Positions 1-7,998 of a stretch of 64,000 nt of DNA are shown here, piece by piece. The translations under genes and the position numbers were made by a program. This DNA comes from Pseudomonas sp. Irchel s3h17 (GTDB lineage Bacteria; Pseudomonadota; Gammaproteobacteria; Pseudomonadales; Pseudomonadaceae), in the NCBI RefSeq assembly GCF_900187505.1, contig NZ_FYDL01000007.1, positions 186,001 through 250,000 on the forward strand. Reading direction: 5' to 3'. The first letter of the stretch is position 1. Each line of letters opens with the position of its first letter. Below the pieces are notes generated by a model. It saw nothing but the letters and a program-made list of their open reading frames with translations, was not told where the DNA came from and searched no databases.

Positions 1-218
1 TAGGCCGAGAGGATGCCCGCCGTCAGCAGGCCATGGCCGAATACGCTGCGGTAGCCGGCACGGTGGGCAAAGGTCTCGTCGTGGTGGATGGGATTGAGGT
101 CGCCACTGGCGCCGGCGTAGCGAACGATGTCGGTTCGGGTGATCGGCCCGACACGGCGCACGGGGGCGGTGTCTCCGATCTGGAAACGAGGCGAAGCGTC
201 GTGGTTTGTGCTGTTCAT
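1..218 (-). CDS. MaoC-type (R)-specific enoyl-CoA hydratase, partial (3' end outside window)
   Basis: This is the N-terminal 72 codons of a hot-dog-fold hydratase, cut by the left window edge. The translation contains ITRTDIVRYAGASGDLNPIH followed by HDETFA and FGHGLL, which is the classic hydratase-2 (MaoC) active-site segment with Asp and His of the D-x4-H motif in DLNPIH. The ATG overlaps the TGA of the preceding gene (ATGA), so the two are translationally coupled. The neighbour encodes an FAS1-like dehydratase half, and in steroid side-chain degradation such halves form a heteromeric hydratase (ChsH1/ChsH2-like or Shy-like). The enzyme would hydrate the enoyl-CoA made by the paired acyl-CoA dehydrogenases upstream in the same operon. 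The substrate is inferred from context only. Confidence 0.8.
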   Translation of the reverse strand, partial: MNSTNHDASPRFQIGDTAPVRRVGPITRTDIVRYAGASGDLNPIHHDETFAHRAGYRSVFGHGLLTAGILSA

Positions 219-694
219 GTGGGCAGTACCTCGTGCTCGTCCATGGGCGGCGGTGGGGGCAGTTCGATGATGGTGCTGCGGGCGATCAGCGCCAGTCGAT
301 CGTGTTCGTCGTAGAATCCCATCTCGCGCACGATCAGGGTCATCTCGCCCTTGGCGCCCCGCTTGCAGGTCACGTCGGCGATATGCGAGCGGACGGTGAA
401 TTCCTCGCCGGCCAGCACCGGTCGCAGGTATTCCCATTCATTGCCGCCGGCCAGTACGCGCTTGAGGTCGAGGTTGAGCGGGTTGCCTTCCTGCGGGGGT
501 TGCCAGTGCATGGAGACGGTGCTGAAGGTCGGCGGTGCCGGCGGGGCGGAGAAGCCCTGCCGGCGCGCCGCCTCGGGGTCGAAGTAACAGGCATCGGTAC
601 AGAGGATCGCCTTGGCGAACTCGGCGATCTTGCCTTCCTCGACCTTGAAGCGGAACGAGGGGAACTGGTAACCGACCAGGGATTGATCTGCCAT
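215..694 (-). CDS. FAS1-like / MaoC_N dehydratase subunit (159 aa)
   Basis: The protein starts MADQSLVGYQFPSF and carries the N-terminal hot-dog domain typical of HTD2/FAS1-like dehydratases, for example FDPEAARRQGFSAPPAPPTF and GGNEWEYLRPVLAGEE. It lacks the D-x4-H catalytic motif, which is present in the next gene. It is therefore probably the non-catalytic, substrate-binding partner of a two-subunit enoyl-CoA hydratase. The start at 694 was chosen because GGAG lies just upstream. A longer upstream reading runs into the preceding CoA-ligase gene in another frame and has no family similarity. Its TGA overlaps the next ATG. A ChsH2-like role in steroid acyl-CoA hydration is inferred; note that it has no fused DUF35 domain. 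Confidence 0.78.
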   Translation of the reverse strand: MADQSLVGYQFPSFRFKVEEGKIAEFAKAILCTDACYFDPEAARRQGFSAPPAPPTFSTVSMHWQPPQEGNPLNLDLKRVLAGGNEWEYLRPVLAGEEFTVRSHIADVTCKRGAKGEMTLIVREMGFYDEHDRLALIARSTIIELPPPPPMDEHEVLPT

Positions 695-707
695 CGCGTT
701 CACTCCT

Positions 708-2825
708 TCAGTGCGCCGGCCCGGATGACCCGGCCAGCACCACCAGTGCGTCGGCGGCGAAGACCTTGCCGTCGTCGACCCGGATCGGGTTGATGTCGAT
801 TTCGTTGACCTCCTCGAGCTCCAGGGCCAGGTTGCCGACGCCAATCATGATGGCGGCGATCTGCGTCTGTTCCTCGGCGCTGAGGCCTCGCCGCCCCTGG
901 ACCAGGCGCCCCTGGAGCAGTTTTCCGAGCGCGACGCGGGCGGTGTCGAGCCCGAACGGCGGGCGCAACAGCGTGGTTTCCGCCAACTGTTCGATCAGCA
1001 CGCCACCCAGGCCCACCGCCACCATGGGGCCGAACACCGGGTCGCGCTGCAAGCCGCAGGTCAGTTCCACGCGTGCGGGTACCATCTCCTGCACCAGCAC
1101 GCCGTCGAGGACGGCATGGGGTGCCCGGCGCCGCACTTCGTCGAGCATGTCTCTATAGGCTTCACGCACCGCGTCCGGCCCCTGCAGACCCAGGCGGATG
1201 GCGCCCACGTCGGACTTGTGCGGCAGCTGATAGGACATGACCTTGAGCACCACCTTGCCGCCGATGCGCGTCGCCGCCGCGATGGCGTCCTCCTCGCTGT
1301 GTACCCACTCTTCACGGGTGATGGGAATGCCGTACTCGGCGAACAGGCGCTTACCCTGGGCCTCCATCAGCACCTGCTCCCCCTGGGGCAACCGCAGGTG
1401 TTGCCGCGCGCGCCGGGCACGTTCGGCATCGGGTTCCCGGGCGTGATCCGCCGCGAGGGACTGTCGCGAGGAGAAACGCTGCAGGGCGGCGAGCGAGCGG
1501 GCGATCCTCTGCGGATCGGTGTAGGTCGGCACGCCAGCCTGCTTCAAGGGTTCCACAAGGTCGGTGGACAGCACAGCCATGGGTTTGTCGGTGCGCTGGT
1601 AGAGCGCGGCCAGTTCCCTGGCTGCCTCGATGGCGCGAGCCCAGGTGACCGTGGTGAGCATGTCGACCGAAGGGCTTTGGGCGACCAGGTTCTGCAGTGC
1701 GAAAAGTGACTCCTGCTTCACCGCTGCGGTGGTGTCGATGGGGTTGGCCACGCTGCCGAAGAAGGGCGTGTGCAGCACACTGAGCATCTGTGCCTGTTCC
1801 GCTTCGGGGAAGGTCGGGATATCCAGGCCGTTGAGACTGGCTTCGTCGGCCAGCAACACGCCGGTACCGCCGGAGGCGGTGATGATCGCCAGGCGTTTGC
1901 CGGACGCCCGGCGACCGTCCTGGAAGATCATGCCCAGATCGAGCATCTCCTCCAGGCTGTGAGCCACGATCACGCCGTACTGACGGCAGACCGCATCGAA
2001 TACATCGACGGCACCGACCACCGACGCGGTGTGGCTCATGGCGGCCTTGGCCGCGGCTTCGGAGCGCCCCGCCTTGAGGACCACCAGTGGCTTGTCGAGC
2101 GCCTGGGCGCGCCGGGCCGCTTCTATGAACACCTCCGGGTCACGCAGGGTCTCACTGAACGCCAGCAGCACACGAACCTCCGGTCGCTCCACGAGGTAGC
2201 GCAAAACGGCCGCGACGTTCACGTCCAGCTCGTTGCCGGTACTGACGAACCAGCCAAGGCGCAGGCCGGTGAGCAGTCCCTTGGTGGTCAGGTAGGAGCC
2301 AAAGCCACCGCTCTGGGAAACCAGCGCCACACCGCCGCCCGGCGGCAAAGGTTCGTCCGGGGTCAGGGCGAAGTTGGCCATGACGCCCCCGGCGATGTTC
2401 AGGTAGCCGATGCAGTTCGGACCAATCACCCGCACGTCGCCAGCCTTGGCCAGCTCTGCGATGCGCTGTTGCAGGGCGGTCCCTTCGGCACCGGCCTCGG
2501 CGAAGCCGGAAGAGAGCAGCACGACGCCACCCACGCCCTTGGCCACGGCCTGTTCCATGATGCCTTCGACGGCCTGGCAGGCCACCGCGATGACCACCAG
2601 GTCCACGGTTCCCGGTACATCGTGCAGGCTGGCGTAGGCAGGGCTGCCCTGGACGCTGTCGTCCTTGGGATGGATCGGGTAGAGCGCGCCGCCGAAGGAG
2701 CGCTTGAGGTTGGCGAACAGCAGGCCGCCGATGCTGTAGAGGTTGTTGGAGGCGCCAACCATGGCGATGGAGCGAGGTGCCAGCAGGCGATCGAGATCGG
2801 GAGCTGCGGTGTCGATACGAGTCAT
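708..2825 (-). CDS. ADP-forming acyl-CoA synthetase (acetate-CoA ligase family, 705 aa)
   Basis: This is a fused NDP-forming acyl-CoA synthetase. It has an N-terminal CoA-binding Rossmann domain (LLAPRSIAMVGASNN near residue 15, IGPNCIGYLN near 135), succinyl-CoA-ligase-like middle domains with the phosphorylated-histidine segment SHTASVVGAVDVFDAV (near residue 265), and a C-terminal ATP-grasp domain (KVVLKVMSYQLPHKSDVGAI, near 530). Its length matches single-chain ACD-type enzymes. It sits between an SDR and the split hydratase, so it probably activates a carboxylated steroid intermediate to its CoA thioester using ATP and releasing ADP. Steroid CoA ligases of this pathway are more often AMP-forming (FadD17/FadD19 type), so this family is a notable choice here. 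The exact substrate cannot be read from the sequence. Confidence 0.85.
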   Translation of the reverse strand: MTRIDTAAPDLDRLLAPRSIAMVGASNNLYSIGGLLFANLKRSFGGALYPIHPKDDSVQGSPAYASLHDVPGTVDLVVIAVACQAVEGIMEQAVAKGVGGVVLLSSGFAEAGAEGTALQQRIAELAKAGDVRVIGPNCIGYLNIAGGVMANFALTPDEPLPPGGGVALVSQSGGFGSYLTTKGLLTGLRLGWFVSTGNELDVNVAAVLRYLVERPEVRVLLAFSETLRDPEVFIEAARRAQALDKPLVVLKAGRSEAAAKAAMSHTASVVGAVDVFDAVCRQYGVIVAHSLEEMLDLGMIFQDGRRASGKRLAIITASGGTGVLLADEASLNGLDIPTFPEAEQAQMLSVLHTPFFGSVANPIDTTAAVKQESLFALQNLVAQSPSVDMLTTVTWARAIEAARELAALYQRTDKPMAVLSTDLVEPLKQAGVPTYTDPQRIARSLAALQRFSSRQSLAADHAREPDAERARRARQHLRLPQGEQVLMEAQGKRLFAEYGIPITREEWVHSEEDAIAAATRIGGKVVLKVMSYQLPHKSDVGAIRLGLQGPDAVREAYRDMLDEVRRRAPHAVLDGVLVQEMVPARVELTCGLQRDPVFGPMVAVGLGGVLIEQLAETTLLRPPFGLDTARVALGKLLQGRLVQGRRGLSAEEQTQIAAIMIGVGNLALELEEVNEIDINPIRVDDGKVFAADALVVLAGSSGPAH

Positions 2826-2858
2826 TGTCGTTGTCCTGTGCCGTGGCGGTTTGCGCGC

Positions 2859-3617
2859 TTAACGCACCATCATCGAGCCGCCATCCACCGACAGAACCTG
2901 GCCGGTGACATAGGAGGACTCTTCGCTGACGAGATAGAGGAAGGCCGGGGCTATCTCCTCGGGCTCCGCCGAGCGCCGCAGCGGGTGCTGCTTGAGCGCT
3001 GCCGCGTGGGCATCGGCGAATTTCGGGTCGTTCATGATGGTCTTGGTCATCTCGGTGGCCGCCGCCGGAGCGATGGCGTTGACCAGGATGTTGTACTTGC
3101 CCAGCTCGCGGGCGGCGGTGCGCACCATGCCGAGCATCGCGGACTTGGCCGCGGCGTAGTTGATCTGGCCGATGGAGCCGTTCTGCGCAGTGGAGGAACT
3201 GACGAAGACGATGCGCCCCCACTGGCGTTCGATCATGTCCGGGACCACCGCCTGCAGCCAGTAGAAGGAACCGTGCATGTGCACATCGATCACCTGGTGC
3301 CACTCGGCGCCGGTCATCTTGTGCAGCATGGCCGGACGGGTGATGCCCGCGTTGTTCACCAGGATATCGATGGGGCCGAGCTCGGCCTTGATGATGGCGG
3401 CGGCGGCGTTGACGTCGACCTGGTTGGCAATGTCGCAGCGCACGAACAGGGCTTTGCCGCCCTCGGCATGGATCAGCGCGGCGGTTTCTTCACCGCCACT
3501 GACGTTGATGTCGATTATGGCCACGCTGGCACCCTCCGCCGCATAGCAGCGGGCCACGGCGCGACCGATTCCTTGTGAGGCGCCGGTGATTACGGCGACG
3601 CGATTGTTCAAACGCAT
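2859..3617 (-). CDS. short-chain dehydrogenase/reductase (252 aa)
   Basis: This is a classical SDR. It has the cofactor motif TGASQGIG at residues 11-18, NNAG near 88, the catalytic Ser in VSSSTAQNG and Tyr-x3-Lys in NYAAAKSAM. An acidic residue after the second strand (IIDIN) favours NAD(H). The start at 3617 follows a strong AAGGAG. The gene is 17 bp from the acyl-CoA dehydrogenase and in the same operon as a hydratase and a CoA ligase. A beta-hydroxyacyl-CoA dehydrogenase or a hydroxysteroid dehydrogenase are both reasonable, with the former favoured by the beta-oxidation context. It resembles FabG-type enzymes in general layout. Confidence 0.82.
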   Translation of the reverse strand: MRLNNRVAVITGASQGIGRAVARCYAAEGASVAIIDINVSGGEETAALIHAEGGKALFVRCDIANQVDVNAAAAIIKAELGPIDILVNNAGITRPAMLHKMTGAEWHQVIDVHMHGSFYWLQAVVPDMIERQWGRIVFVSSSTAQNGSIGQINYAAAKSAMLGMVRTAARELGKYNILVNAIAPAAATEMTKTIMNDPKFADAHAAALKQHPLRRSAEPEEIAPAFLYLVSEESSYVTGQVLSVDGGSMMVR

Positions 3618-3634
3618 GATGGGGCTCCTTGTGG

Positions 3635-4765
3635 TCAGCGCGGCATGTCGAGCATGCGGGCGAGGATGTTCTTCTGGATTTGCGAGGACCCGCCGTAGAC
3701 GCTGACCGGGCGCGAGGTGAAGTACTCGGCCAGCCAGCGGGGGGCATTGCCGGTCAGGGCGTCGGCGCCGAGTACGTCGAGCGCGACATGCAGGGTGTAC
3801 TGGGCAGCCTTGGACCAGAGCAGCTTGCCCACAGAGCCTTCCGGCCCCGGGTCGCGTCCGGCCAGGCGCAGCGACAGTTGCTGCGCCACGTTCAGGCTCA
3901 GCGCTTCGATGTCCACATGGGCGCGCGCCAGCTTATGGCGGGTGCTGGTATCGGCGAGCAGGCCGCGCTCGGCGGCGATCTGTTCGATCTCGCGCAGTTG
4001 GCGACGCAGCGCTGAAATGGAGCCGGTGTCCGACGCGCCACGTTCGTAGGACACCGTCGTCATCGCGATGCGCCAGCCGTCGCCCGGCGCGCCGATGCGC
4101 TGGCTCGCGGGAATGCGCACATCATCGAAGAACACCTCGGCGGTTTCCGGTTCGCCGCTGTGCAGTACGATCGGCTTGACGGTGATGCCGGGCGCATCGA
4201 GCGGGGTCAGCAGGCAGGAGATGCCCTTGTGCTTGGCCGCGTTGCTGTCGGTGCGTGCCAGCAGCAGGCACCAGTCGGCCTGCAGTGCGCCGCTGGTCCA
4301 CATTTTCTGGCCGTTGACCACGTAGTGGTCGTCGTCCTGCTCGGCGCGGGTACGTAGCGAGGCCAGGTCGGAGCCGGCACCGGGCTCGCTGAAACCCTGG
4401 CACCACTGCACCTCGCCACTGAGCAGGGTGGGCAGAAAGTGTTGCTTCTGCTCCTCGGTCCCGTAGGTGAAGATCGCCCGCCCAAGGTAGTTCACCATCG
4501 CCGGCAGGCGAGGGGAGTCGGCACGGCCCGCTTCGTCATTGAGAATGGCGTCGAAAGTTGGGGACAGCCCCTGGCCACCGTACTCCTTCGGCCAGTTCAG
4601 GCCGATGTAGCCGCTGGCGTAGAGTGCCTTGTGCCAGCTCTTGCTGAGCGCGCGCAGGCCTTGCGGGTCGTTGACTTCGCGCCAGTTGGCGGGAGTGTTG
4701 TGCTTGAACCACTCGCGCAGTTCGAGGCGGAATTTGGCTTCTTCGGGGCTATCTCGGTAGTCCAT
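3635..4765 (-). CDS. acyl-CoA dehydrogenase, subunit of a probable heteromeric steroid-CoA dehydrogenase (376 aa)
   Basis: This is a full-length acyl-CoA dehydrogenase with FAD- and substrate-binding segments WCQGFSEPGAGSDLASL (near residue 120) and KMWTSGALQADWCLLLARTD, plus the C-terminal YGGSSQIQKNILARMLDMPR. The start codon follows the TGA of the preceding dehydrogenase gene directly (TGAATG). Two adjacent, dissimilar ACADs of about 340-380 residues are the hallmark of alpha2beta2 steroid side-chain dehydrogenases (FadE28/FadE29, Scd1A/Scd1B). It would introduce a double bond into a steroid acyl-CoA in the cytoplasm and pass electrons to ETF. Which subunit carries the catalytic glutamate is not settled by eye. 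Confidence 0.83.
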   Translation of the reverse strand: MDYRDSPEEAKFRLELREWFKHNTPANWREVNDPQGLRALSKSWHKALYASGYIGLNWPKEYGGQGLSPTFDAILNDEAGRADSPRLPAMVNYLGRAIFTYGTEEQKQHFLPTLLSGEVQWCQGFSEPGAGSDLASLRTRAEQDDDHYVVNGQKMWTSGALQADWCLLLARTDSNAAKHKGISCLLTPLDAPGITVKPIVLHSGEPETAEVFFDDVRIPASQRIGAPGDGWRIAMTTVSYERGASDTGSISALRRQLREIEQIAAERGLLADTSTRHKLARAHVDIEALSLNVAQQLSLRLAGRDPGPEGSVGKLLWSKAAQYTLHVALDVLGADALTGNAPRWLAEYFTSRPVSVYGGSSQIQKNILARMLDMPR

Positions 4766-5794
4766 TCAGCGTGCTCCCAGTCGGGCGTCGGCGATGTGCT
4801 GCAATTGATGGGACTCGTCGCCGAACAGTCGGGCGTCGAGCAGGGCGCGGCGGGTGTAGACGTGGGCAATGTGCTCCCAGGTCTGGCCGATGCCGCCGTA
4901 GACCTGCATCACCGCTTCGGTCACCGGCAGTGCCACGGAAGAGGCGTAGGCCTTGGCGGTGCGTGCGGCCAGCAGTGCCTCGTCGGCGTCCAGCTGGTCC
5001 ACCGCCCAGGCGGCGTAGCAGGTAATGCTGTGGGCGGCCTGGGCCTGGACGAGCATTTCCGCGCACAGGTGCTGGATGGCCTGGAAGCTGCCGATCAGTG
5101 CCCCGTACTGCACGCGCTCCTTGGTGTAGGCCACTGCACCGGCATGGGCGCCGTTGAGTGCGCCGACGATGTCCGCCGCCACGGTGGTCAGGGCCAGGGC
5201 GTACCAGCGTTTGAGGGCGTCGGCGTCTATCGATTGGCCGAGCACCTCTGCTGTGCCATGCACCGTGCGAAGGTGCAATACGGCACGGGTCAGGTCGGCT
5301 GGGTCGTGGCCCGCAGCAAAACCCTGTTGCAGACTGATACGCACCAGGCGGCCATCGGCCAGGCCCAGGGCATAGTCGGCGCCTTCGCAATCCCAGGCGA
5401 TGCAGCCGACTTCGTCGGGGGCGGCCAGGCGCTCCAGAGTGCGGTCCAGCAGCAGCGCATAGCGGGTTTCACCGGCGGCGAGTGCTTCAATCAGTTCGTA
5501 CGGGGCGTCTGCCTGGGCGAGCAGCTCGCTGGCCAGGACGGCAGAGGCGAAGGGTTGGGGAACCAGGGTTTCGCCCAAGGCCTGGGCGGCGATCATGACT
5601 TCCACGCCGGAGGCGAGGGGCGTGCCGTTGTCACGCAGGCGCAGGCCGAGCAGGCCCACCTCGGTGAGCCTCTGCCAGTCCCGTTGGAAGTCGCGGGTCT
5701 GGAGATCATGCGGGTTGGCGATGCCAATGGACTGCGCCAGGCGTTTGGCTGAGTTTTCAAACATCTGCTGTTCGTCGTTGAATAGCGCGAGCAC
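4766..5794 (-). CDS. acyl-CoA dehydrogenase, second subunit (342 aa, GTG start)
   Basis: This shorter and more divergent ACAD has the C-terminal signatures RVQYGALIGSFQAIQHLCAE and VMQVYGGIGQTWEHIAHVY. The GTG at 5794 was chosen because AGAAGGAG lies 7 nt upstream and the protein then begins with LALFNDEQQMFENSAKRLA, the normal ACAD N-terminus. A longer upstream reading adds 25 residues that do not look coding. It is translationally adjacent to the partner ACAD. The pair probably forms a heterotetramer acting on a steroid-CoA, by analogy with FadE28/29. This gene opens the minus-strand beta-oxidation operon, and a candidate regulatory box lies about 100 bp upstream at 5895-5913. Confidence 0.82.
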   Translation of the reverse strand: MLALFNDEQQMFENSAKRLAQSIGIANPHDLQTRDFQRDWQRLTEVGLLGLRLRDNGTPLASGVEVMIAAQALGETLVPQPFASAVLASELLAQADAPYELIEALAAGETRYALLLDRTLERLAAPDEVGCIAWDCEGADYALGLADGRLVRISLQQGFAAGHDPADLTRAVLHLRTVHGTAEVLGQSIDADALKRWYALALTTVAADIVGALNGAHAGAVAYTKERVQYGALIGSFQAIQHLCAEMLVQAQAAHSITCYAAWAVDQLDADEALLAARTAKAYASSVALPVTEAVMQVYGGIGQTWEHIAHVYTRRALLDARLFGDESHQLQHIADARLGAR

Positions 5795-5894
5795 GGGTGG
5801 GCTCCTTCTTTGAGTCGTGGATGGGTCGACTGCGAGGTATCTGGCACTTGTTGCCCATGCCGCACTCATTTTTCATGAGCCCTGGCCTGGGTGT

Positions 5895-5913
5895 CATGCC
5901 GCAAACGCAGTAC
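5895..5913 (-). promoter_or_regulatory. weak copy of the steroid-cluster box upstream of the acyl-CoA dehydrogenase operon
   Basis: Read on the minus strand this is GTACTGCGTTTGCGGCATG. It keeps TACTGC and the terminal ATG at the same spacing as the strong boxes at 7785 and 7859 (11 of 19 positions), and it points at the downstream gene about 100 bp away. It overlaps the end of kstD. Taken alone it would not be convincing. Its position and orientation make it a candidate. Confidence 0.35.
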
Positions 5914-7658
5914 TAGACGCGAGCCTCAGACGGCGTGGCGGCTGCGAACTGCGTTGAGCGGGCAATGTGGTTGGCCGCGCGGTAGCCGAATGTGAGCGCG
6001 GGGCCGAGTGTGCCGCCCGCGCCGGGGTAGGAGTCCGCCGTCACCGCGCCCGAGGCGTTGCCGATGGCGTAGAGGCCGGGGATCGGGTGACCCTCGACGT
6101 CCAGTACGTTGGCGTCGCGATCGACTTTCAGGCCGCCCTTGGTGCCGAGGTCGCCGAGGTCGACGCGAATGGCGTAGTAGGGCGCCCGGTCGAGCGCGCC
6201 CAAGCTCGGATTCGGCTGGTGCCGGGGGTCGCAGTAGAAGCGGTCGAAGCTGTGGTGACCGCGATTGAAATCGAGGTCGACGCCGGTCTTGGTGTAATCG
6301 TTGAAGACCGACACGGTATCTTCCAGGGTGGCGGGATCGATTGCGATCTTGAGGGCCAGTTCGCCAATGGAACCGGCGCGGTAGAGCACACTGTCCCACC
6401 ACTCGGGAGGCAGGCTTGCGTCCGGCATGATCGAGCCGGGCATGATCCGGCCGAGGATGTTCTTCTTGCGATAGTTGGCGTCGAAGATGAACCAGCAGGG
6501 TGTGTTTGCGCCGGTGCTGGCGCCGTCCTTGATCATCGCGTGGCCGAAGTCGTTATAGGACATGGCCTCGTTGGCGAAGCGCCTGCCCTGGCGATTGACG
6601 CAGAGGCTGTGGGCATAGCTGCGTTCGATGAAAAGCGCGCTGCGCATGTTCACGTTCGGCGTGTCCGCCGCCGGGATGCGTACGGTCGGCGCCCACCAGG
6701 CTTCGTGGAGGAACTCAGTGTCCGCGCCGATGCTCTGGCCGGCAATCAGCGCATCGCCGGTGTTGTTGTGCATGGGCGTCACGCTCCACTCCACCAGTGT
6801 CTGGCCCGGCAGGTGGGCGGTGCGCAGCGGCTGGCTCTGTTCGAAACCGCCGGATGCGACGATCACCGCCTGGCTGGCCAGGATGCGGTACTCGTTGCAG
6901 TTCTGGCTGACGACCGCTCCCTGGACGACGCCATTCTCGACAATGAAATGCTCCAGGCGGGTATTGAGCAGCAGCTCAACCCCGCGTTCCTGCAGGCCGA
7001 TGCGCAGACCGGCGATGAGGGCGCTGCCCATGGTGACGCGCCGATCACGGCGGGTCTTCAGGCGCCAGCCGATGTCCGACCAGTAGTTCCAGATCAGCGA
7101 GAAGATCTTGCGCTTCCAGCCCGTGGCGCGGGCGCCCAGCAATTGGCCGTCGTAGTAGTCCAGAGCGACGCGACCGAACAGTTTGGCGCCCATATCGGCT
7201 TCACGCAGGGCGAAGAAGTCATCTCCCAGCACTCCGGCATCCACCGGCTCGACGAACATGGTACGGCCGTTGTCCGAGGCGCCCGGCAGGTGCTGGCAGT
7301 AATCGGCGTAGCCGGTGACGGCGTTGTACTTCACCCCAATCCGCTGGCGCATGTACTCGACCATTTCCGGTGCCGAGTCGAGATAGGCACGAAGCTTCCC
7401 TTCCGGGACCCGGCCTTTGGTGCAGGCCCTGAAGTAGGTCAGCGCCTGTTCGTAGTTGTCCAGCCCCTGGATTCCTGAGTTGTTGGGGATCCAGATGCCG
7501 CCGCCGGACAACGCGGAGGTACCGCCGTAGCGATCACTCTTCTCAATGACGATGACCTTCAGTCCGAGGTCATGGGCACGGTTGGCGGCGAGCAGGGCGC
7601 CCGCCCCGGAACCGACCACCAGGACCGCGCAGTGCTTGTCCTCGACGAATGCATTCAT
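5913..7658 (-). CDS. kstD: 3-ketosteroid delta1-dehydrogenase (581 aa)
   Basis: This FAD-dependent dehydrogenase introduces the C1-C2 double bond into 3-keto-4-ene steroids. The N-terminus has a dinucleotide fold (VLVVGSGAGALLAANRAHDLG, residues 13-33) followed by GGTSALSGGGIWIPNN. The C-terminal catalytic region has APYYAIRVDLGDLGTKGG (Tyr494/Tyr495, matching the Tyr-x-GDLGT-GG element of KstD), and it ends with SYPGAGGTLGPALTFGY, the FAD-closing motif of this family. GYADY near residue 125 matches the region of a further active-site Tyr. The start has GGAG about 10 nt upstream. The gene is divergent from the envelope/uptake operon and has its own regulatory box. Together with KshAB it opens ring B. 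Confidence 0.9.
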   Translation of the reverse strand: MNAFVEDKHCAVLVVGSGAGALLAANRAHDLGLKVIVIEKSDRYGGTSALSGGGIWIPNNSGIQGLDNYEQALTYFRACTKGRVPEGKLRAYLDSAPEMVEYMRQRIGVKYNAVTGYADYCQHLPGASDNGRTMFVEPVDAGVLGDDFFALREADMGAKLFGRVALDYYDGQLLGARATGWKRKIFSLIWNYWSDIGWRLKTRRDRRVTMGSALIAGLRIGLQERGVELLLNTRLEHFIVENGVVQGAVVSQNCNEYRILASQAVIVASGGFEQSQPLRTAHLPGQTLVEWSVTPMHNNTGDALIAGQSIGADTEFLHEAWWAPTVRIPAADTPNVNMRSALFIERSYAHSLCVNRQGRRFANEAMSYNDFGHAMIKDGASTGANTPCWFIFDANYRKKNILGRIMPGSIMPDASLPPEWWDSVLYRAGSIGELALKIAIDPATLEDTVSVFNDYTKTGVDLDFNRGHHSFDRFYCDPRHQPNPSLGALDRAPYYAIRVDLGDLGTKGGLKVDRDANVLDVEGHPIPGLYAIGNASGAVTADSYPGAGGTLGPALTFGYRAANHIARSTQFAAATPSEARV

Positions 7659-7784
7659 GGCATGCGATCTCCGTTGTCACGCGCCAGCGGGGGCGCTTTC
7701 TTGTTCTGGGGAGCGAAGGCCGCCGCCGGTTTTTGGTTGCGCTCCTTCGATGCACATAGGTTGACCGCGATGCCTATACGTAAT

Positions 7785-7803
7785 CATCAACCGTATGCAG
7801 TAG
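7785..7803 (-). promoter_or_regulatory. strong steroid-cluster box directed toward kstD
   Basis: On the plus strand this reads CATCAACCGTATGCAGTAG, so on the minus strand it is CTACTGCATACGGTTGATG. It differs at one of 19 positions from the oppositely oriented copy at 7859-7877. It lies about 130 bp before the kstD start. Two near-identical boxes in a divergent promoter, each pointing toward its own gene, fit an activator site for the LuxR-type regulator encoded at 17225. Confidence 0.65.
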
Positions 7804-7858
7804 ATGAGCTCATTCGTTGAGCACGATGCAGACATGAGGGGGGAATTTATTTTATTGG

Positions 7859-7877
7859 CTACTGCAAACGGTTGATG
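7859..7877 (+). promoter_or_regulatory. strong steroid-cluster box directed toward the DUF1302 operon
   Basis: The sequence is CTACTGCAAACGGTTGATG, forming an inverted pair with 7785-7803 (18 of 19 identical). The 340-bp divergent region 7659-7998 holds these two boxes and an AT-rich stretch (gggaatttattttattgg) just before this one. It has no other gene. The distance from box to ATG is about 120 bp, similar to the copy at 11247. Confidence 0.65.
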
Positions 7878-7958
7878 TTGGCACTGGGTCGTTGTGTTGA
7901 AACTGGCTCCGAAGTCGCGGCCCGGGGAACCGGCCAGGGCTGTCATCAGGACAAGTTG

Positions 7959-7966
7959 AACAAAAA
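7959..7966 (+). promoter_or_regulatory. AAnAAnAA motif (possible Hfq/Crc site) in the DUF1302 leader
   Basis: AACAAAAA followed by ACAAAA lies about 35 nt before the ATG, inside a leader (7952-8001) that is about 80% identical to the leader of the YCF48-like gene (11338-11386). AAnAAnAA near the start is the known Hfq/Crc catabolite-repression motif in Pseudomonas. The assignment here is inference. Confidence 0.4.
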
Positions 7967-7998
7967 ACAAAACCAGACTTGGACTTGCGGAGCACAAC

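Noticed and set aside
1770..3578. A 602-residue plus-strand frame opposite the CoA ligase and SDR
   Set aside because: It is a shadow frame rich in His, Gln and Gly. The minus-strand genes have all motifs and ribosome sites.
5967..7478. A 503-residue plus-strand frame opposite kstD
   Set aside because: KstD has FAD and catalytic motifs across the same region. The plus-strand frame has none.
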